From contig JADCRB010000035.1 of NCBI GenBank assembly GCA_021464245.1, positions 714,762 to 778,761 on the forward strand: 64,000 nt of DNA. Direction: 5' to 3'. Below the pieces are notes generated by a model. That model did not search any database. It was given only the letters and a program-made list of their open reading frames with translations, and was not told the origin of the DNA. The position numbers were made by a program, and so were the translations under genes. Position 1 is the stretch's first letter, and each line of letters begins with the position of its first letter. Shown in pieces: positions 47,304 through 60,050 of the stretch. This DNA comes from Carallia brachiata. Lineage: Eukaryota > Streptophyta > Magnoliopsida > Malpighiales > Rhizophoraceae.

Positions 47304-49875
47304 TCAACTGCTGTGCAGTCTGACTAATTTTTCCAACAATTCTCCGTCGCTGCCTGGAATTTCTGTGACCCTTGACCCATTCTTGTATATTTTGAATGAT
47401 GGTAGAGACGTCACGCCCTCTGATTTTGCCAAGTAGGGTTGCTCTTCAATTCCCACCTGAGAGCACCAAGACAATTTATTAGACATGTCCTAATTGGTTG
47501 CTGAAGCTTGCGAAAAAAACCAACCTTGAGAAAGTTGACAGATGGGAATTTAGTGCAAATTTGCTCCATCTGCTGCATGGCTTGCTTATTATCGTCTCTC
47601 TTGCAAAAAAGCACCACAGACATTCCTGTCAATTAGTCAAGCAGAAAAGAACGAACAGAAAAAATAAGTATTTTGTAGTTTATGTACACACCCGTGACAA
47701 AATAAAGCTACTTCAATGGTTCGCAAACAAGTTATTTACCAGGCGAAGTTACGAAGTGTCTGAACCGTTCGTTGCTTGATACGAACACCAAATTAGAACC
47801 AAATTGCACTTCCTTGGCGGCTACACCTCGTTGCTTCTTCAACTGGCCCTGGGCCTCGAGCAAGGCCCGGCCCACGTCCTCGTCTGCTGGACTCGCTCTT
47901 GTCAATTCCTCATAATCTTGAATGGCAGCTTCCCATCTTTCAAGCTGATCACGCAGTAACAAATTTGAATTGGGCAGACAAAAAAAAAAAAAAAAGATCT
48001 CAACTGTGCGCAATTAAACTACCTTGGCATTGCAATCAGCCCGTCTTAGCCTGGCCTTAACATAATTGGGTCGGACAACAAGAGCTGCCGTACAATCTTC
48101 GACAGCTTTTTCAAATTGGCCAAGCTTGGATAGACAAGCCGCTCGGTTGCACAGCAAAACTGAGTTGTGGGGGTCACGTACTAGTCCTTGGCTGTATGCA
48201 CACAGGCCTCGGAGAATTTTGACTTCTCGAATAGGAAGTTGCCGTTCAATCTTGCAGACGCTACAGCTCTAACATTCTTGACCACGGTGCTAACTTCCTG
48301 GTTGCTTGGATTAAGTCCAGCTGCTTGCTGAGCCACCACAATAGCATCTTCAAACCTATTAATCAAAAATGTTAGTCCTCGTTTTTTTTCTCTCTCTCTC
48401 TCTCTCTCTCTTCTCGGAGCTTTTTGCTTGATTCAAATCGGAAACGACTTATTACCAACCTGCCAGCAGCGATGTAAACCTCTGCTCCAGTGGTTAAGAA
48501 CTGAGACGAGGCGGCCAGGCCGAAGAGCTTGGTTAAAGAATCTATGGTAAAATTAGACCCCTTTTGGTACGCAGTGTAGGCATCTTGATGCCTTTTAAGC
48601 CGCAGTAATGCCTCAGCTTGCATTGTGTATATCTACATGTGAAAAAAAAAAGAACTAAAAATAAACTTTGCCATCTATCGTAAATGGACAAGAAACTATG
48701 TTGAGAGTGCTAACCTGTGGAGCTGAATCAGCACCCGAGGATATTGCACTCCCTGTCTCCTCCAGTAAAGTAATCCATTCTTTTAATTTTCGAGCTTCTA
48801 TACAACCTTTCAGGTGCTTTCTGAAGAGCCTGAGCCTGAACAATGTCTTCAGGTTTAGCAATTGATCCGGAGAGTTTGTAATGATACAATGCCTTCTCTG
48901 CTTCTCCCAGTCTGAAATATAGTGTTGCCAAGCGTGATGAGCTCTTTCATAAGAAGGATCGATCCTAATAGCCTCTTTGCACTCGAAGACAGCATCTGCG
49001 AGACGGCCTAATCCAATCAAAGCAGCACTTCTATTGCTTCGATATGTTGCCTTGTTAGGATCAAGAGCAATTGCTCGATCGTAAAAAGCCAAAGCCTCTT
49101 CAAATTTTCCCTGTTTGTACTTCTCGTTTCCAAGGTTCTTCAGGACTTCAGGATCCGTCGTATTATTCATCAGACCTTGAGATTGTCGAGACTTTTTAAC
49201 ACTTGGCTGCCTCAAAATGTTGCCCATGACACCATGCCCACCAAATAACCGGCGCTCTTTACTGGCCTTGGGTGTTGATTTTACGTCCTGAGGATTCCTG
49301 AGAACATTACGACATTCCCATTTTCCTGCTGCATCAGGTTGCCCAAATGGCCTAATAGCATAACCTTGCTTGAAGTTGCTCGAAACAGAGATTTGCTGTC
49401 ACCGGATTTTTGTTCATTGGTTGTTCCGATTGGTATAAGCTCTCTGGAGTCCTTGTTGGGGTCTCTTCTTGCTTGGCCTCATCGGACTGTGATAAATTTG
49501 TTTGGCCCGAACTCAACGAAGATGATGCTGAGCTCTTGCAGCATCTGAGGTTCTTCTGTCCTCATTCTTCTGACCAGAAATTGGATGACTTGGGGGGACC
49601 AAACTGTGCTTCCTGGAGAGTTTTCGATCTACTTTTGGTGAAATTTTGGCCAAATTAGACTCAACGGAGGCAGTACCATGTTTTCTTTGCTGCTTCTCTG
49701 AACTGTGGACAGGAGGATTATTCAAGTTATTATCAATAATATTGTTGCTGCTGCTTTTCGTAAGATGTGAATGTAGAAATGTTTTTCGCATATGGAAGCT
49801 ACGCCGACCGAATATCGCTCCCATCAGGCCACAACCCAATTGGCCGTCACTTGAATACTTGGACACTTCTGCCAT
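47304..49875 (-). CDS. TTL: TPR repeat-containing thioredoxin-like (TTL) protein
   Basis: TTL proteins are plant scaffolds acting in osmotic-stress tolerance and brassinosteroid signalling. Six exons on the minus strand: 49875-48715, 48632-48460, 48355-48023, 47944-47740, 47625-47525, 47456-47304. All introns are GT-AG. After six one-base corrections the product is 709 residues, near the 699 of Arabidopsis TTL1. A Ser/Asn-rich disordered N-terminus (MAEVSKYSSD to about 240) precedes TPRs (DPEVLKNLGNEKYKQGKFEE; ATYRSNRSAALIGLGRL; VLLCNRAACLSKLGQFEKAV; RRADCNAKLERWEAAIQDYE). The end is a thioredoxin-like fold (MSVVLFCKRDD, then LPSFKIYKNGS) without a CxxC active site, as is typical of the family. 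Missing bases lie near 49533, 49419, 49297, 48933 and 48199, and an extra A near 48818. The corrections restore exon 1 to exactly 388 codons. No in-frame stop remains, which favours error over pseudogene. Confidence 0.88.
48381..48411. repeat. Microsatellite in TTL intron 2
   Basis: T run followed by (CT)n on the plus strand, inside the intron between exons 2 and 3. On the gene strand it is (GA)n then A, placed close to the acceptor. Confidence 0.85.
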
Positions 49876-49995
49876 GATTCACTACAATCTCTGCTGTTTC
49901 TGCGGCTGAACGAATTCGAGAAGAATTCGTGGAACAGAGAGAATTGGATTGAATGATGGGCTTGAGTGTGAAGCATTCAATGAAATAGGAGAGAG

Positions 49996-50010
49996 ATATA
50001 TATATATATA
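49996..50010 (-). promoter_or_regulatory. Possible TATA element of the TTL gene
   Basis: An AT dinucleotide run lies about 120-135 bp upstream of the ATG. It could serve as a TATA region, or be only a microsatellite. The intervening leader is pyrimidine-rich on the gene strand. Confidence 0.35.
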
Positions 50011-52105
50011 AACTCAAAAGTCTATATAAAGTGAAAAGTCTATAAAGTGACTTCCAAGAAACTAAATTTACATATCTTTAAGATGTGGAGAGTTGGGATC
50101 TCGACTAAAAAGAAATCAAAACTTGTGTGCAGGTTGATGCCAAGACACTTTTTTTTTTTTTTTTCTATAGATTTATAATAACACACACACAGGAAAAACA
50201 AAAAAAAAAAGAAGAAGCACCTCGCTTGCCCCACCCTCCACTCCACCAAAATAATAAGATTAATAATGATAATGAAAAAAAGCAGAAACAACCAAAAAGG
50301 GAAGACGGCAGATATAAGAAGAGGATCAAACAAAGGAGCCCTTCTGCTCAAAGTTGCACATTTAGCATATTTCTTTTCTTTTCTTTTTTTTTAATATAAT
50401 TTACCATTATTAAAAAAAAAAACTATTAAAGAAAAGAACATGAGGTTCAAGTTCAGATTTCTCAATTAAAAATTTTTGAATTGTCCACCACATGTTGTGG
50501 ATCCTCACATTCTCTACCCAACCCAGTGAGAGATTGTGCACATAATAGAAATACTAGTTATCTAGTTGCCAACACTTATTGGGGGCACATAAATCAATCA
50601 TAATCATACCTTTCTTACTACCATAAATGAGTGAAATTAAAAAAGGAAAATTTATTTTGTTATTTTACTCTACTTACCTACCTACCATGAGTCCTAATAA
50701 GTTATTTATTTATTTTATTATTAGAAGGAAAGCCTAGAGGTCAAAAAATAAAAAATTATTAAAACTTAAATATAAGATTAAAAAGTGTTAACAATGTGTC
50801 ACAATAAACTGCACTACTTCCATTAGCAGAACTATTTAGCGGTATTCTATACATAATTTATAGTCTTGCATTGCTTGTGATTAGCTTGCGATGGCTGTCC
50901 GTTTCTTTTTATAAACAGCCATCCAAAATTCAGGCCTTCTTTCTAAAAATAGTGATTCTCTAAAATTGAATTAATGTAGAGCGTCACAATCGATTGGATT
51001 ATAAAAATGCGAAAATTGCCTTTCTTGGAACCAGACGAACAAAAGTGCAAAAACGAATGCATTGTGTACATTTGGTGTTTATTGATTGACATTGTCTGCC
51101 TTGCTTAATTTTTCATTTTCCCAAAGATTGGTAAAGTAGTCGTCGTACTGTGCGACTGTATTACGGGTTAAGGGGTAGCAACTATATAAATCCAAAAGTC
51201 TCATTGTCGAAAGAAAAAATTAAAATGATATGGAAAAAAAATTAATAAAATTATATACAGTCTGTCAACCTTTTTCCCTCTTTTCATTAACTCATTTTTT
51301 TTATTCTTATCAAAACATGTAGAATATTAATTGTGTTCAGCTAGTTAAACTTTTGTGACTTGCAAGGTTTTCCATGGGTTAAATATACTCAAAGACATTC
51401 CTGAAAAAAAAAATAAAAAAGGAGGACTGCTCTGTTGGATGGGCTGCAGACCAATTAGTTTTGAGTCTCTCTATTTTTTGCTCTTTAAAAAATATACATG
51501 TATAAAATGTGCACCAAATTTTGTAAAATGTATAATAACAAAGTGCAAATATGAAACAATATTGTATAATATGCAACAACCTCTTGTTGTATAAAAATTG
51601 TTGCACATCATATTTCCTTTTCCCAAAAAAAAAAAAATTGCACGTAGGGCAACCATCACCCGTTTGCAGCCCGTCCAACTATCCCATCCACGTATTCAAA
51701 TTTATTCAAATTCTTCCTAAAAATATATTTGAAAGTAAGTTTCCATACGCCCACATACAACGATATCCAATATGTCTTCACCAGCCGTCGGTGCCGGCTT
51801 TTATTTGTGATCCTTCCACCGCAGGCTTATAGAAACATCCCATCTCTGGACGGCGATCTACGATTTGACCATCACAACAACCAGAGTTACCTATTTGCAC
51901 TTCTTTCTCTGTGTATGATGCTGACTGATGGGATTTAAAACCTACTTATAATTGTAAAGCTTGTGACCTCTAGTGCATTAAAAAATGATTAATAATATAT
52001 TTATCAAATTCAACAGCCATGTCAAAGGATTGATTATGTCAGATTGGGGGCATTTGCATATGGGATATAACATAAACGTGGGGCAAATAAACAAATATAA
52101 CTTGT

Positions 52106-52300
52106 TATAACAATGACTGTTAATCTGAAAATAAGAAAATTAATTTTTTTAAGTAAAATTTTATATTTAAGTATTGTGTATAACAAAAAAGGTATTGGGA
52201 GAATCACCCTCACAAAGGATCTGAAAACGCTCGAATCGGATTAATAGAGATATAATATTAATTTTAAATATCAAAATTTGGCATCAAAAAAAAAAAAAAG
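52106..52300 (+). mobile_element. SINE, 195 bp (family copy 2)
   Basis: Flanked by a perfect 11-bp direct repeat atataacttgt (52095-52105 and 52301-52311). Its blocks match copy 1 at 18802-18997 in order: acaatgactgtt, agtaaaatttta, ggtattgggagaatcaccct, gctcgaatcggattaatag, then about 14 A and a g. The B-box region is decayed (tatttaagtattgtg). Equal length and exact target duplication define the ends of the family well. Confidence 0.75.
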
Positions 52301-53176
52301 ATATAACTTGTCATTCTCTCTATTTTTTTTTTTTCTTACGAGGTTTGGAAAGAAGAAAGTCCAATAATACTACAAGGTAGTTATTGTTTGCTCGCCAAAG
52401 TTTGAGAAAGGGACTATGTAAAAATTAAAGGAAATTATGTTATGTGGATGCTTACCAAATCTAGTCTATTATTAATTCTAAGGTATGATCAATTGGGTTT
52501 GAGAAATAAGATTCTTCTTGTGGAGCAACTTAGCTAGGTGATAGAATGAAATTATGCGTGCATGATTACGAAAGATTACACAAATACATGAACGAAGTCC
52601 TTACATAAAATATAGGAAAGCAATAATCAAGAAAAGCAAGGATAATGACTCAATGATATCAAAAACAATTGCAGAATCATTAATATGATTGTATCATTTC
52701 TGAGACGATCACTCATATCAATTTATGGGGATCTCTCTCTTCGTTTTTCTTTGCCGACAAGATCCTCCGGTCCGATCCCCATCATTCTGTTTTTGTAACT
52801 AGTTATCAGTTAACAAAAAACACCGTGCACATGAAAGCGGGAGGGAAGAAGTACAAAATACCAAGAGGGAGTAAATTTCAGATACGTTCAAAGGTTTTAC
52901 AAACATTATAAAAAAAATTTACATAATAAGAAATAATAAAGTAATAATAAAATTATATGATTTATTAAATAATTAAAATTAAAAAAATAATAAATAAATT
53001 ATTAAATTTTATTAAATAAATTATTTAATTAGTCTATTAATTAAATTGTAAAATAAAATTTTGACAAAAATCAGTCAAAGTTTGCAACTAATTATTAGGG
53101 AAAAGAACAGTCAGATCCACACTGTGATTTCTTTACCCTCTTTTGTCGGCATATGGAACCAACAGGAGACAATGTT

Positions 53177-53231
53177 CCTCCCGCCACCCCACCCCCCCCC
53201 GCCCCCACCCCACCCAAAAACCCCAAAACCC
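53177..53231. repeat. C-rich tract with quadruplex potential on the minus strand
   Basis: About 55 bp of C runs (cccgccacccc, cccccccccc, gcccccaccccaccc, ccccaaaaccc). The complementary strand has six or more runs of at least three G at short spacing. The surroundings are AT-rich. Confidence 0.8.
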
Positions 53232-53831
53232 AACAAAATAGTTTTGCCAATTGGAATTTGTAAATCCCCTTTAATTTTGACTTTTTTTTCGCAATTTTTG
53301 ATATTTGCGAATCCGCCAACTATTTTGGCTTGTCAGCCTGGCAATTCCAATCGGGAAAAGCCATCCCTCGCGGAGCTAACTATTGGCACGCGAGTCTACA
53401 GAAGAATTGCAATAATATTATACTAGATTAAATTGAGCACTTTGCTAACAATATAATAGTAGTAGAGATAGATTAATACTTGGTAAGCGTAGATTAGGTA
53501 TAATAAAAAATGAGATTCAAAAAAATAAAAAATAAATAAATTATTATATGAAATCAAATAAATTACGTGATTACTTATATCATTTTAAATTATATCTATA
53601 TAATTATATTTATAATATATATCAATAAATAATGAGATATCTAGAAATAATTTCAATATGTCAATCGGGTAGAATGTATGTCTCTGTCCCGTGCCAGAAT
53701 TGTGATGGTTAATGATGATGCCAAATCGCCTACATTAGTTGCTTGCACGCGTCATCTTCTTTCTTCAAAAATCAAGTGATTATTATTTGCCTTACGGCTG
53801 ACATGTAAATTCTTATCAAATATGGAATCAA

Positions 53832-53877
53832 AGTCAAACTCTATTATGTCAAAAAAAAAAAAAAAGTCAAACTCTAT
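53832..53877 (+). mobile_element. Tail-only poly(A) micro-insertion
   Basis: A 13-bp perfect direct repeat agtcaaactctat flanks tatgtc plus about 15 A. No element body is present. Confidence 0.65.
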
Positions 53878-54079
53878 AAAACATTTAAAGAATTAAAATG
53901 TGCTAAAATTGGCCCCTCTCCATGTTCAGTTTACATCTAAAGAAGCTGGCCGGGGAATAAGATGACGATCCAATTAATTTATAGGAAATGCTATGCTGCA
54001 GTAGTATTTAGATAATAATAAATTAATATAAATTAATAAATAATTAATGTTAAAAAAAATAAATGTTGTTCAATATCTT

Positions 54080-54360
54080 TAGATGAATTATTTTATTTGT
54101 ACCTTAAACTATGCAGTGAAACTCTTAATTTATAGATGTCTAGCTCCTACACTCCCTAAGATTAGAAAGGGTTCTACCACTAATAATAACCTTACGTAGC
54201 ACCAAACTATTAATTATTTGATATTATTAGATGAATTATTTTATTTTCACCTAAGCTATGTAGTGAAGCTATTAATTGATAGATGTCTAGCTCCTACACT
54301 CCCTAAGATTAGAAAGGGTTCTACTACTAATCATAACTTTAGGTAAGATCAACATACTCA
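54080..54360. repeat. 148-bp tandem duplication
   Basis: Both copies contain tagatgaattattttatt, tagatgtctagctcctacac and taagattagaaagggttcta in the same order, offset by 148 bp. Scattered substitutions make it older than the 305-bp duplication at 18201. Confidence 0.8.
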
Positions 54361-57300
54361 TACAGTTTATTAACGATATCTAATAACTTATCTATTAAAT
54401 TTATTTTTTAATTTCAACTATCTAATAATTTGTATCCTTTTGATACTTTTTTAGTGCAACCTAAGGAGTGTTGTATAGTATTTCCCAATTAAAAAATCTT
54501 ATTTCGAATCTTCATTGCTTTTATCTAAAGGAACCAAATCAATGTAAAGAAGTGTGTGTCAACTAGATTAATTAGTAAATTATTTAGCCCGTGATGACAC
54601 TTGATAGTGTGGGAATGGCCACACCACTCCATATTGAAAACGAAATGTTCCAAAAAGATAATATAAGCAAACCAACAAAAAAATCGAATCCAACTCTTTG
54701 TTGGGTTGCCCTCATACTTTTGGTGGCATCGCCTTTTGATTCACTATTGTGCCGTATATAAGCGTATCTATAAATGCCTGCTGTCTTTGGCATCCCCAAT
54801 CGGCATAAGAACATAACGACAAGAAAAAAAAAAAAATACAAACAACAAAGACTAAAAATGATCTTTTTAAGAGCAGGCTTCACAATCTGAGAGACGAGAT
54901 GATTTATTCCTCCATCTCTCTATATATTTCGAGGAATAATTTATTTCTAAATTTTAAGATTTGGAATTTAAATTTCAATCAATTTTTTAATGTATCCATT
55001 AAATTATTATTACTTACTATTGCAATAAATTTTCACATTAAGAGGCCGAAATTCTTTATCCAACTACCTGCCTGCCGGTTTATTGGTATGAACTAACGCT
55101 TTCAAAACTGACCAACACACCAAAAACTAACCAATCCGTCTCTCACAAATCCATATCCCCAAAATTGTAAGGTTTGGATTAGTTATGATTTTAAAATTTT
55201 AAAATCTGTAAAGAACAGATTGGATGTAGATTGAAGATTTTAAAATTTACCTCTATCCAACCCAATCCGCCTTTATTTTATGTATATATACACACACACT
55301 GATGTATATATAGACATAGTTAATATATATACACACTAGAATAACTGTTTTTTATAAATATAGACATACTAACAACTAACACAGTTTTTTTAAAGTAAAC
55401 TACACTCGATACTTATGATTATTCCATCAATTGTTGTTTTGTTCTACATTCTCTCCCTTTCTTAGTCTTTTGTCTCTGACTCTTCAATACACAATATTAG
55501 GCTACTGTACATGTGTATGATAATTTCTATTTCCCTTTCTTTATCCCCATGCATCCATCGGGGACATTGGGGCCAAAATTCTGTTTTGTGGGTTTACATT
55601 TTGAATATTTTTGGCGAAGATTGTTTATTTCCCTTTCAATCTTCCTGTTAGAGTCTGTTCTTCTCTTGGTTTTCAATTTTTATCAATACAGGCAGTGTGT
55701 TTGAATTGATTCTTACTTTATCATCCGTTTCATTTCCAAGTCATTGTCCCTCTTCCTTGACCAAGATCCAATAGTACTTCCTCTTGGTTTCATCAATAAA
55801 GAAATTCTAGAAAAAAAAAATACAATTGATCAATCTACTAGTTAATTTGTATTTTTAATTGAATTGAACATTGGCAACTTGTATTTCCACTAATTAATTT
55901 GCATTTGTATTTGAATTGAGCACTCTGCTGTTTGCATTCCACACTAGTATATTTGTCTAAAGTTCAATGAACCACCTATGCACACCATTTTTAGAATTGT
56001 GCATTAACAATTAGTTTGTGTGCATAGTTAAATTATTGGCTAAAAAAAATTTTGTTTTGTTGTATGTAATCCACCGAAATAGATTTAATTCAATCTGTCT
56101 GGATTAAAAGGATTGGGTAGGACGATGAATTGAGTGCGGATAAGAGATTATTTAATCTATCATCAACAAATTAAATGTAAATATATTTCAAAACCGACCG
56201 ATCTAACCTGCAAACACTCCAAGTAAGGACTATAGACAATATGGGGCAGCACTTGCGGTAGCCCTGTGACGAAAGGTTCGAGAAGGGGGAGGGAAAAGGT
56301 TTGAGGCAGATAAATTCTTTCGCGGGGAGTCAAAGTGAATTAGTAAGTGATATCAAAAATTATTTTAAAAATTATTTTTAAGAAATAGCACTCTTTTCAA
56401 TAAAATGTTTAAAATTTTTTAATATTATTTATTAATAGGTGAGACTTACACGTCAACTCATTTTTTATTTATTTTTAAGTTATTTCTAAAAGAATAAATG
56501 AGAATGAGTAAAAATTTGAACTCTTGACCACTTTAAAAAGTAAAAAAAAAACGTTCCTTCGCCATTCAGTTTGTACCGAATCCTCTGCCGACTAATTTTC
56601 CCTCTCCGTAGAATCACGTCCAAAGTGACGCAGAAAAGGTCGTGGTAAGCTTAGCCCAAGAGGCGATGGCGGTGGGCATTGTCATACAAATAAAAAGGCC
56701 TAAAAAAGAAAAAAAGATAAAGGCGTCGAGATAGTGGCAAGGACCCACAGGTATTTTACGCAAAGGAAAACACGTGGTCAGGTCACGTGATCTAGAGTCC
56801 TTGAATCCTCAAAGCTGGAAATGATTGGCATTGGGATCAATCTCAGCGAGACATTCTGTACCATATCGAAATCACACAAATTTTAATCAATTCAAACCAC
56901 AAATAATATGGTTTAATAGTTTAATCAATTAGTAATTTTAAATAAATCCGCGGTACAATTTGCTACCAAATTGGCATGGCCCAGTTGTTGCCATTCCTCA
57001 AAGAAACTCTACCAGTGTTAAGCAACAGCAGGCCCTTTCATCAGAGCAGAGGCGCATCTTGGTAATGATAAACTTTGTCCAGGAAAGGAGCAAGCAGTTA
57101 GTCTTCTAGCCCCACTATTCATTTTCTGGGAGGAGAAAAATGGAGAATTAGTTGTAGTTGCAGTTGATTGAATTCTCGACTTGAACTACAATTTAGCTCA
57201 ATAGTTTCATGATTCCCAGTAAAAAGGTACTGTTGAGTCTAATTTCTAGCCATAGTAACACCATGGTAGGTCGCAAAATTTAATTAGTACTAACATAAAA

Positions 57301-58754
57301 TATAATTTTTTCTAGGAGGAGGAACAGGACCAATTACAGTAATGCCTTGAAATCCATAACCCATTTACAGAAGAGACCCGTATCAAGGCAAACTATCCCC
57401 GAGTTGAGTGGCTCGGGTGGTTTGCAGAAAAACTGGGCCACTGGGCCTTTTGGAAGCTTTGTGGTCCGCACCGTATATAGCCCCGACTGCCCAGAGAAGT
57501 GACAACCAATCTATTACTTTATGAGCCTAGTATGAATGAAGTAGCCAGCTCGTCGTTTAATGGCCCAATGACATGAACTACTATGCAAAAAGTGTATGTG
57601 TGTGTTATGGGCTTTGACTCTACTTGTAATATCAATTTTAACTCTGTTAAAATAAAACGACAGAGCCCAAGCAATAATCCGAGTGATTGGAGCATGTTGC
57701 TCTAACTAGTCAGATGGGGCTTCAAACTCACGTCTAGTCTAGTGTAGGAATTTCCTTAGCTATTAGGTTAGTTGGCAAAAAAATTATAATAATAAAAAGA
57801 CTAAAAGAGAGTGTGTGTAACTTTTTTTTTTGTAATCTTTAATCTCATAACAAAATTATGCACCTTTCATTTTTAAAATATACATATATATATTTGCAGA
57901 TTTGAACATAAAATTGAGCTTGTAATAAATCATAAACTTAAACATTCAGATTAAAAGGTGTATCTCCACATAAACATCGAGAAATCCAAAAGCCCAATAG
58001 TTTAGATTCATGAACCAAACTCTTTAATAATTTTGATTGGAAAATAATATAGATAGCGCGGAAAATAGAATAGCAGAAAAATTTGTTGGTCACGTAATCA
58101 TAAGAATGCAATAGATACAAATTAATTTTAATTATTAAATTATGAAAGATATATTAAATTTTTTAAAAAATAAATACATTATTAAATTAATTATATATCT
58201 TATGTATAATCATTAAATATCTATCTTGCTTATACAATAATTGGCGATTGTGGATGTCAATGTATAACTTGAGGCTAGTAAAAGACTCCGTATGTTGCGT
58301 AATTATAACTTGGATTTTGGTTCCGAGCTCTAACTTGGTCAAAGGCTGCTGTTAGGTTAAGTTGCTGATATATCACGACCATTATTTTCCTCGTGTATAA
58401 AGAATTATGATATATTAAAAACAATAAAAATCGACTTTGAATGTATAATTGATTGATCGTTGAAACTAAGGAGAGCGCTATAAGCTAAATTTTTTGTTCC
58501 CGAGAAGAAATCAACAAAAGATATGTGTCTACATGAATAAGAGCAAATTTTCGGAGACACAAGTTTGGAGATTTTGCTTATGTTACCCCACGCGATAAAT
58601 AAAATTTATTTAAAATAATAAATAAAAAATAAATTTGTATGATATAATATTATAAGTGTGTATTATACTAAAAAAAAAGTTTAAAAAAAAAAACCCTTAC
58701 TCCAAAAGAGTCCTATTACGTAAATGTAAAAAAATTAAACGCAGAACAGATGTA

Positions 58755-58880
58755 TAATAATTAATTAATTAATTTATAAACTAATCGATTAATATTTGTA
58801 ATAAAAATTTAATAATAAATATATTTATTTTTATTATAAATATTAATTAATTAATTATATAAAATAATCAACCAATTAAT
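58755..58880. mobile_element. Small AT-rich palindromic MITE, copy B
   Basis: A self-complementary AT-only stretch. The left arm taattaattaatttataaac and the right arm ttaattaattatataaaat pair. The core tatttttattataaatatta is shared with copies A and C. Confidence 0.5.
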
Positions 58881-59037
58881 ATATACCTATCCTGTACTTA
58901 CATTTTTCTGCGTCCATGGAAAATTCTTTCACTCCAAAATTACGAAGTTCGTCTTTCTCCAAACTGGAAGCATTGAATGTATTACACGGTGACCATGACA
59001 AGACAGATAAAATGGACCACCCAAATATATTAAAATT

Positions 59038-59529
59038 GGGATATACATTTTTTTATTTTAAATCTTTATATTTTTTTTTATGTATACACCTTTAATTTTT
59101 GTGAAATTTCATTTAAGTTTTAAAATTTTTAACTCTCATTAAATCAATCTATTTATTAACAAAAAATAATCAATTTATTAAAAAATAATTTTAACTTTAC
59201 AAAAATTATTTTAAAAAAAATTAAAATATAAATTAAATATTTTTTCAATCAAAAAATGCATATTATATATTAAATTCTTGTATTTATTGATTAAAAAATA
59301 TTTAATGTGTATATTTATTGATAAAAAAATATTTAATTTATATATTTAATATTTTTTAATTATTTCAGTAAATTAAATTTATTTATTAATCAACTGATCA
59401 CTTTTTATAAACAAAAGACTGATTTAATAAATAATCAAAAATTAAAAATTAAAAAAAATATAAAAAAAATTTAAGATTTATATATACAAATATATATAAA
59501 TTTAGAACAAAAAAAACATTGCACATCTC
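59038..59529. mobile_element. Mutator-type MITE, 492 bp, copy 2
   Basis: Flanked by tattaaaatt (59028-59037) and tattaaaacc (59530-59539), an 8-bp perfect target duplication. The left end gggatatacatttttttatt pairs with the reverse complement of the right end, gagatgtgcaatgttttttt. Ends and length match copy 1 at 39206-39692, while the interiors have diverged in AT-rich sequence. It is non-coding. Confidence 0.65.
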
Positions 59530-59925
59530 TATTAAAACCGCAGCAAATCCTTCTCCAGCAGACACGGCCTTCATTAACGCGGCACCGACCTATAAATCTT
59601 TTTGTTCCGGTCGGAAGACAAAGGACCGTACGAGGAATAAAATTTTGTACAGAGGAACCACTTAAATATCATAATTGAACTTTGCATAATCTTAATTAAC
59701 TTTGCAATTGCGGCAGTAACCAAAGCATGTGAAGCAATCAAAACAATAGTTGAAATCAGATCAGTAAAAAGAAACTACGTAAAGCGTATCAGCATTGCAA
59801 GACTTAATTACTCATCGTATACGTAGTACTATATAATATAGTATGATCTCTTGTAAATATTCTTATTAGTTATTGAATGCGAAAAATGTAAATATATGCA
59901 AGGAAAAAGATTGATACAAAATAAA

Positions 59926-60050
59926 TGTATAACAATTGATCAATTATTTTGTATAACTAGATAATTAATATTTAGAATAAAAATGAGCATATTTTTTATT
60001 ACAAATATTAATTATATAGTTATGCAAAAATAATTAATTATCTAGTTATG
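59926..60050. mobile_element. Small AT-rich palindromic MITE, copy C
   Basis: The arms ttgtataactagataattaa and aattaattatctagttatga are near-perfect reverse complements around a central attttttattacaaatatta. This is the clearest palindrome of the three copies. Confidence 0.55.

Noticed and set aside
47304..49875. TTL as a true pseudogene
   Set aside because: Six one-base breaks without stops, splice-site loss or domain loss fit consensus error better. It is kept as a question in the findings.
53061..53426. 121-codon open frame with a Pro/His run
   Set aside because: The run is the C-rich tract, and no conserved feature flanks it.
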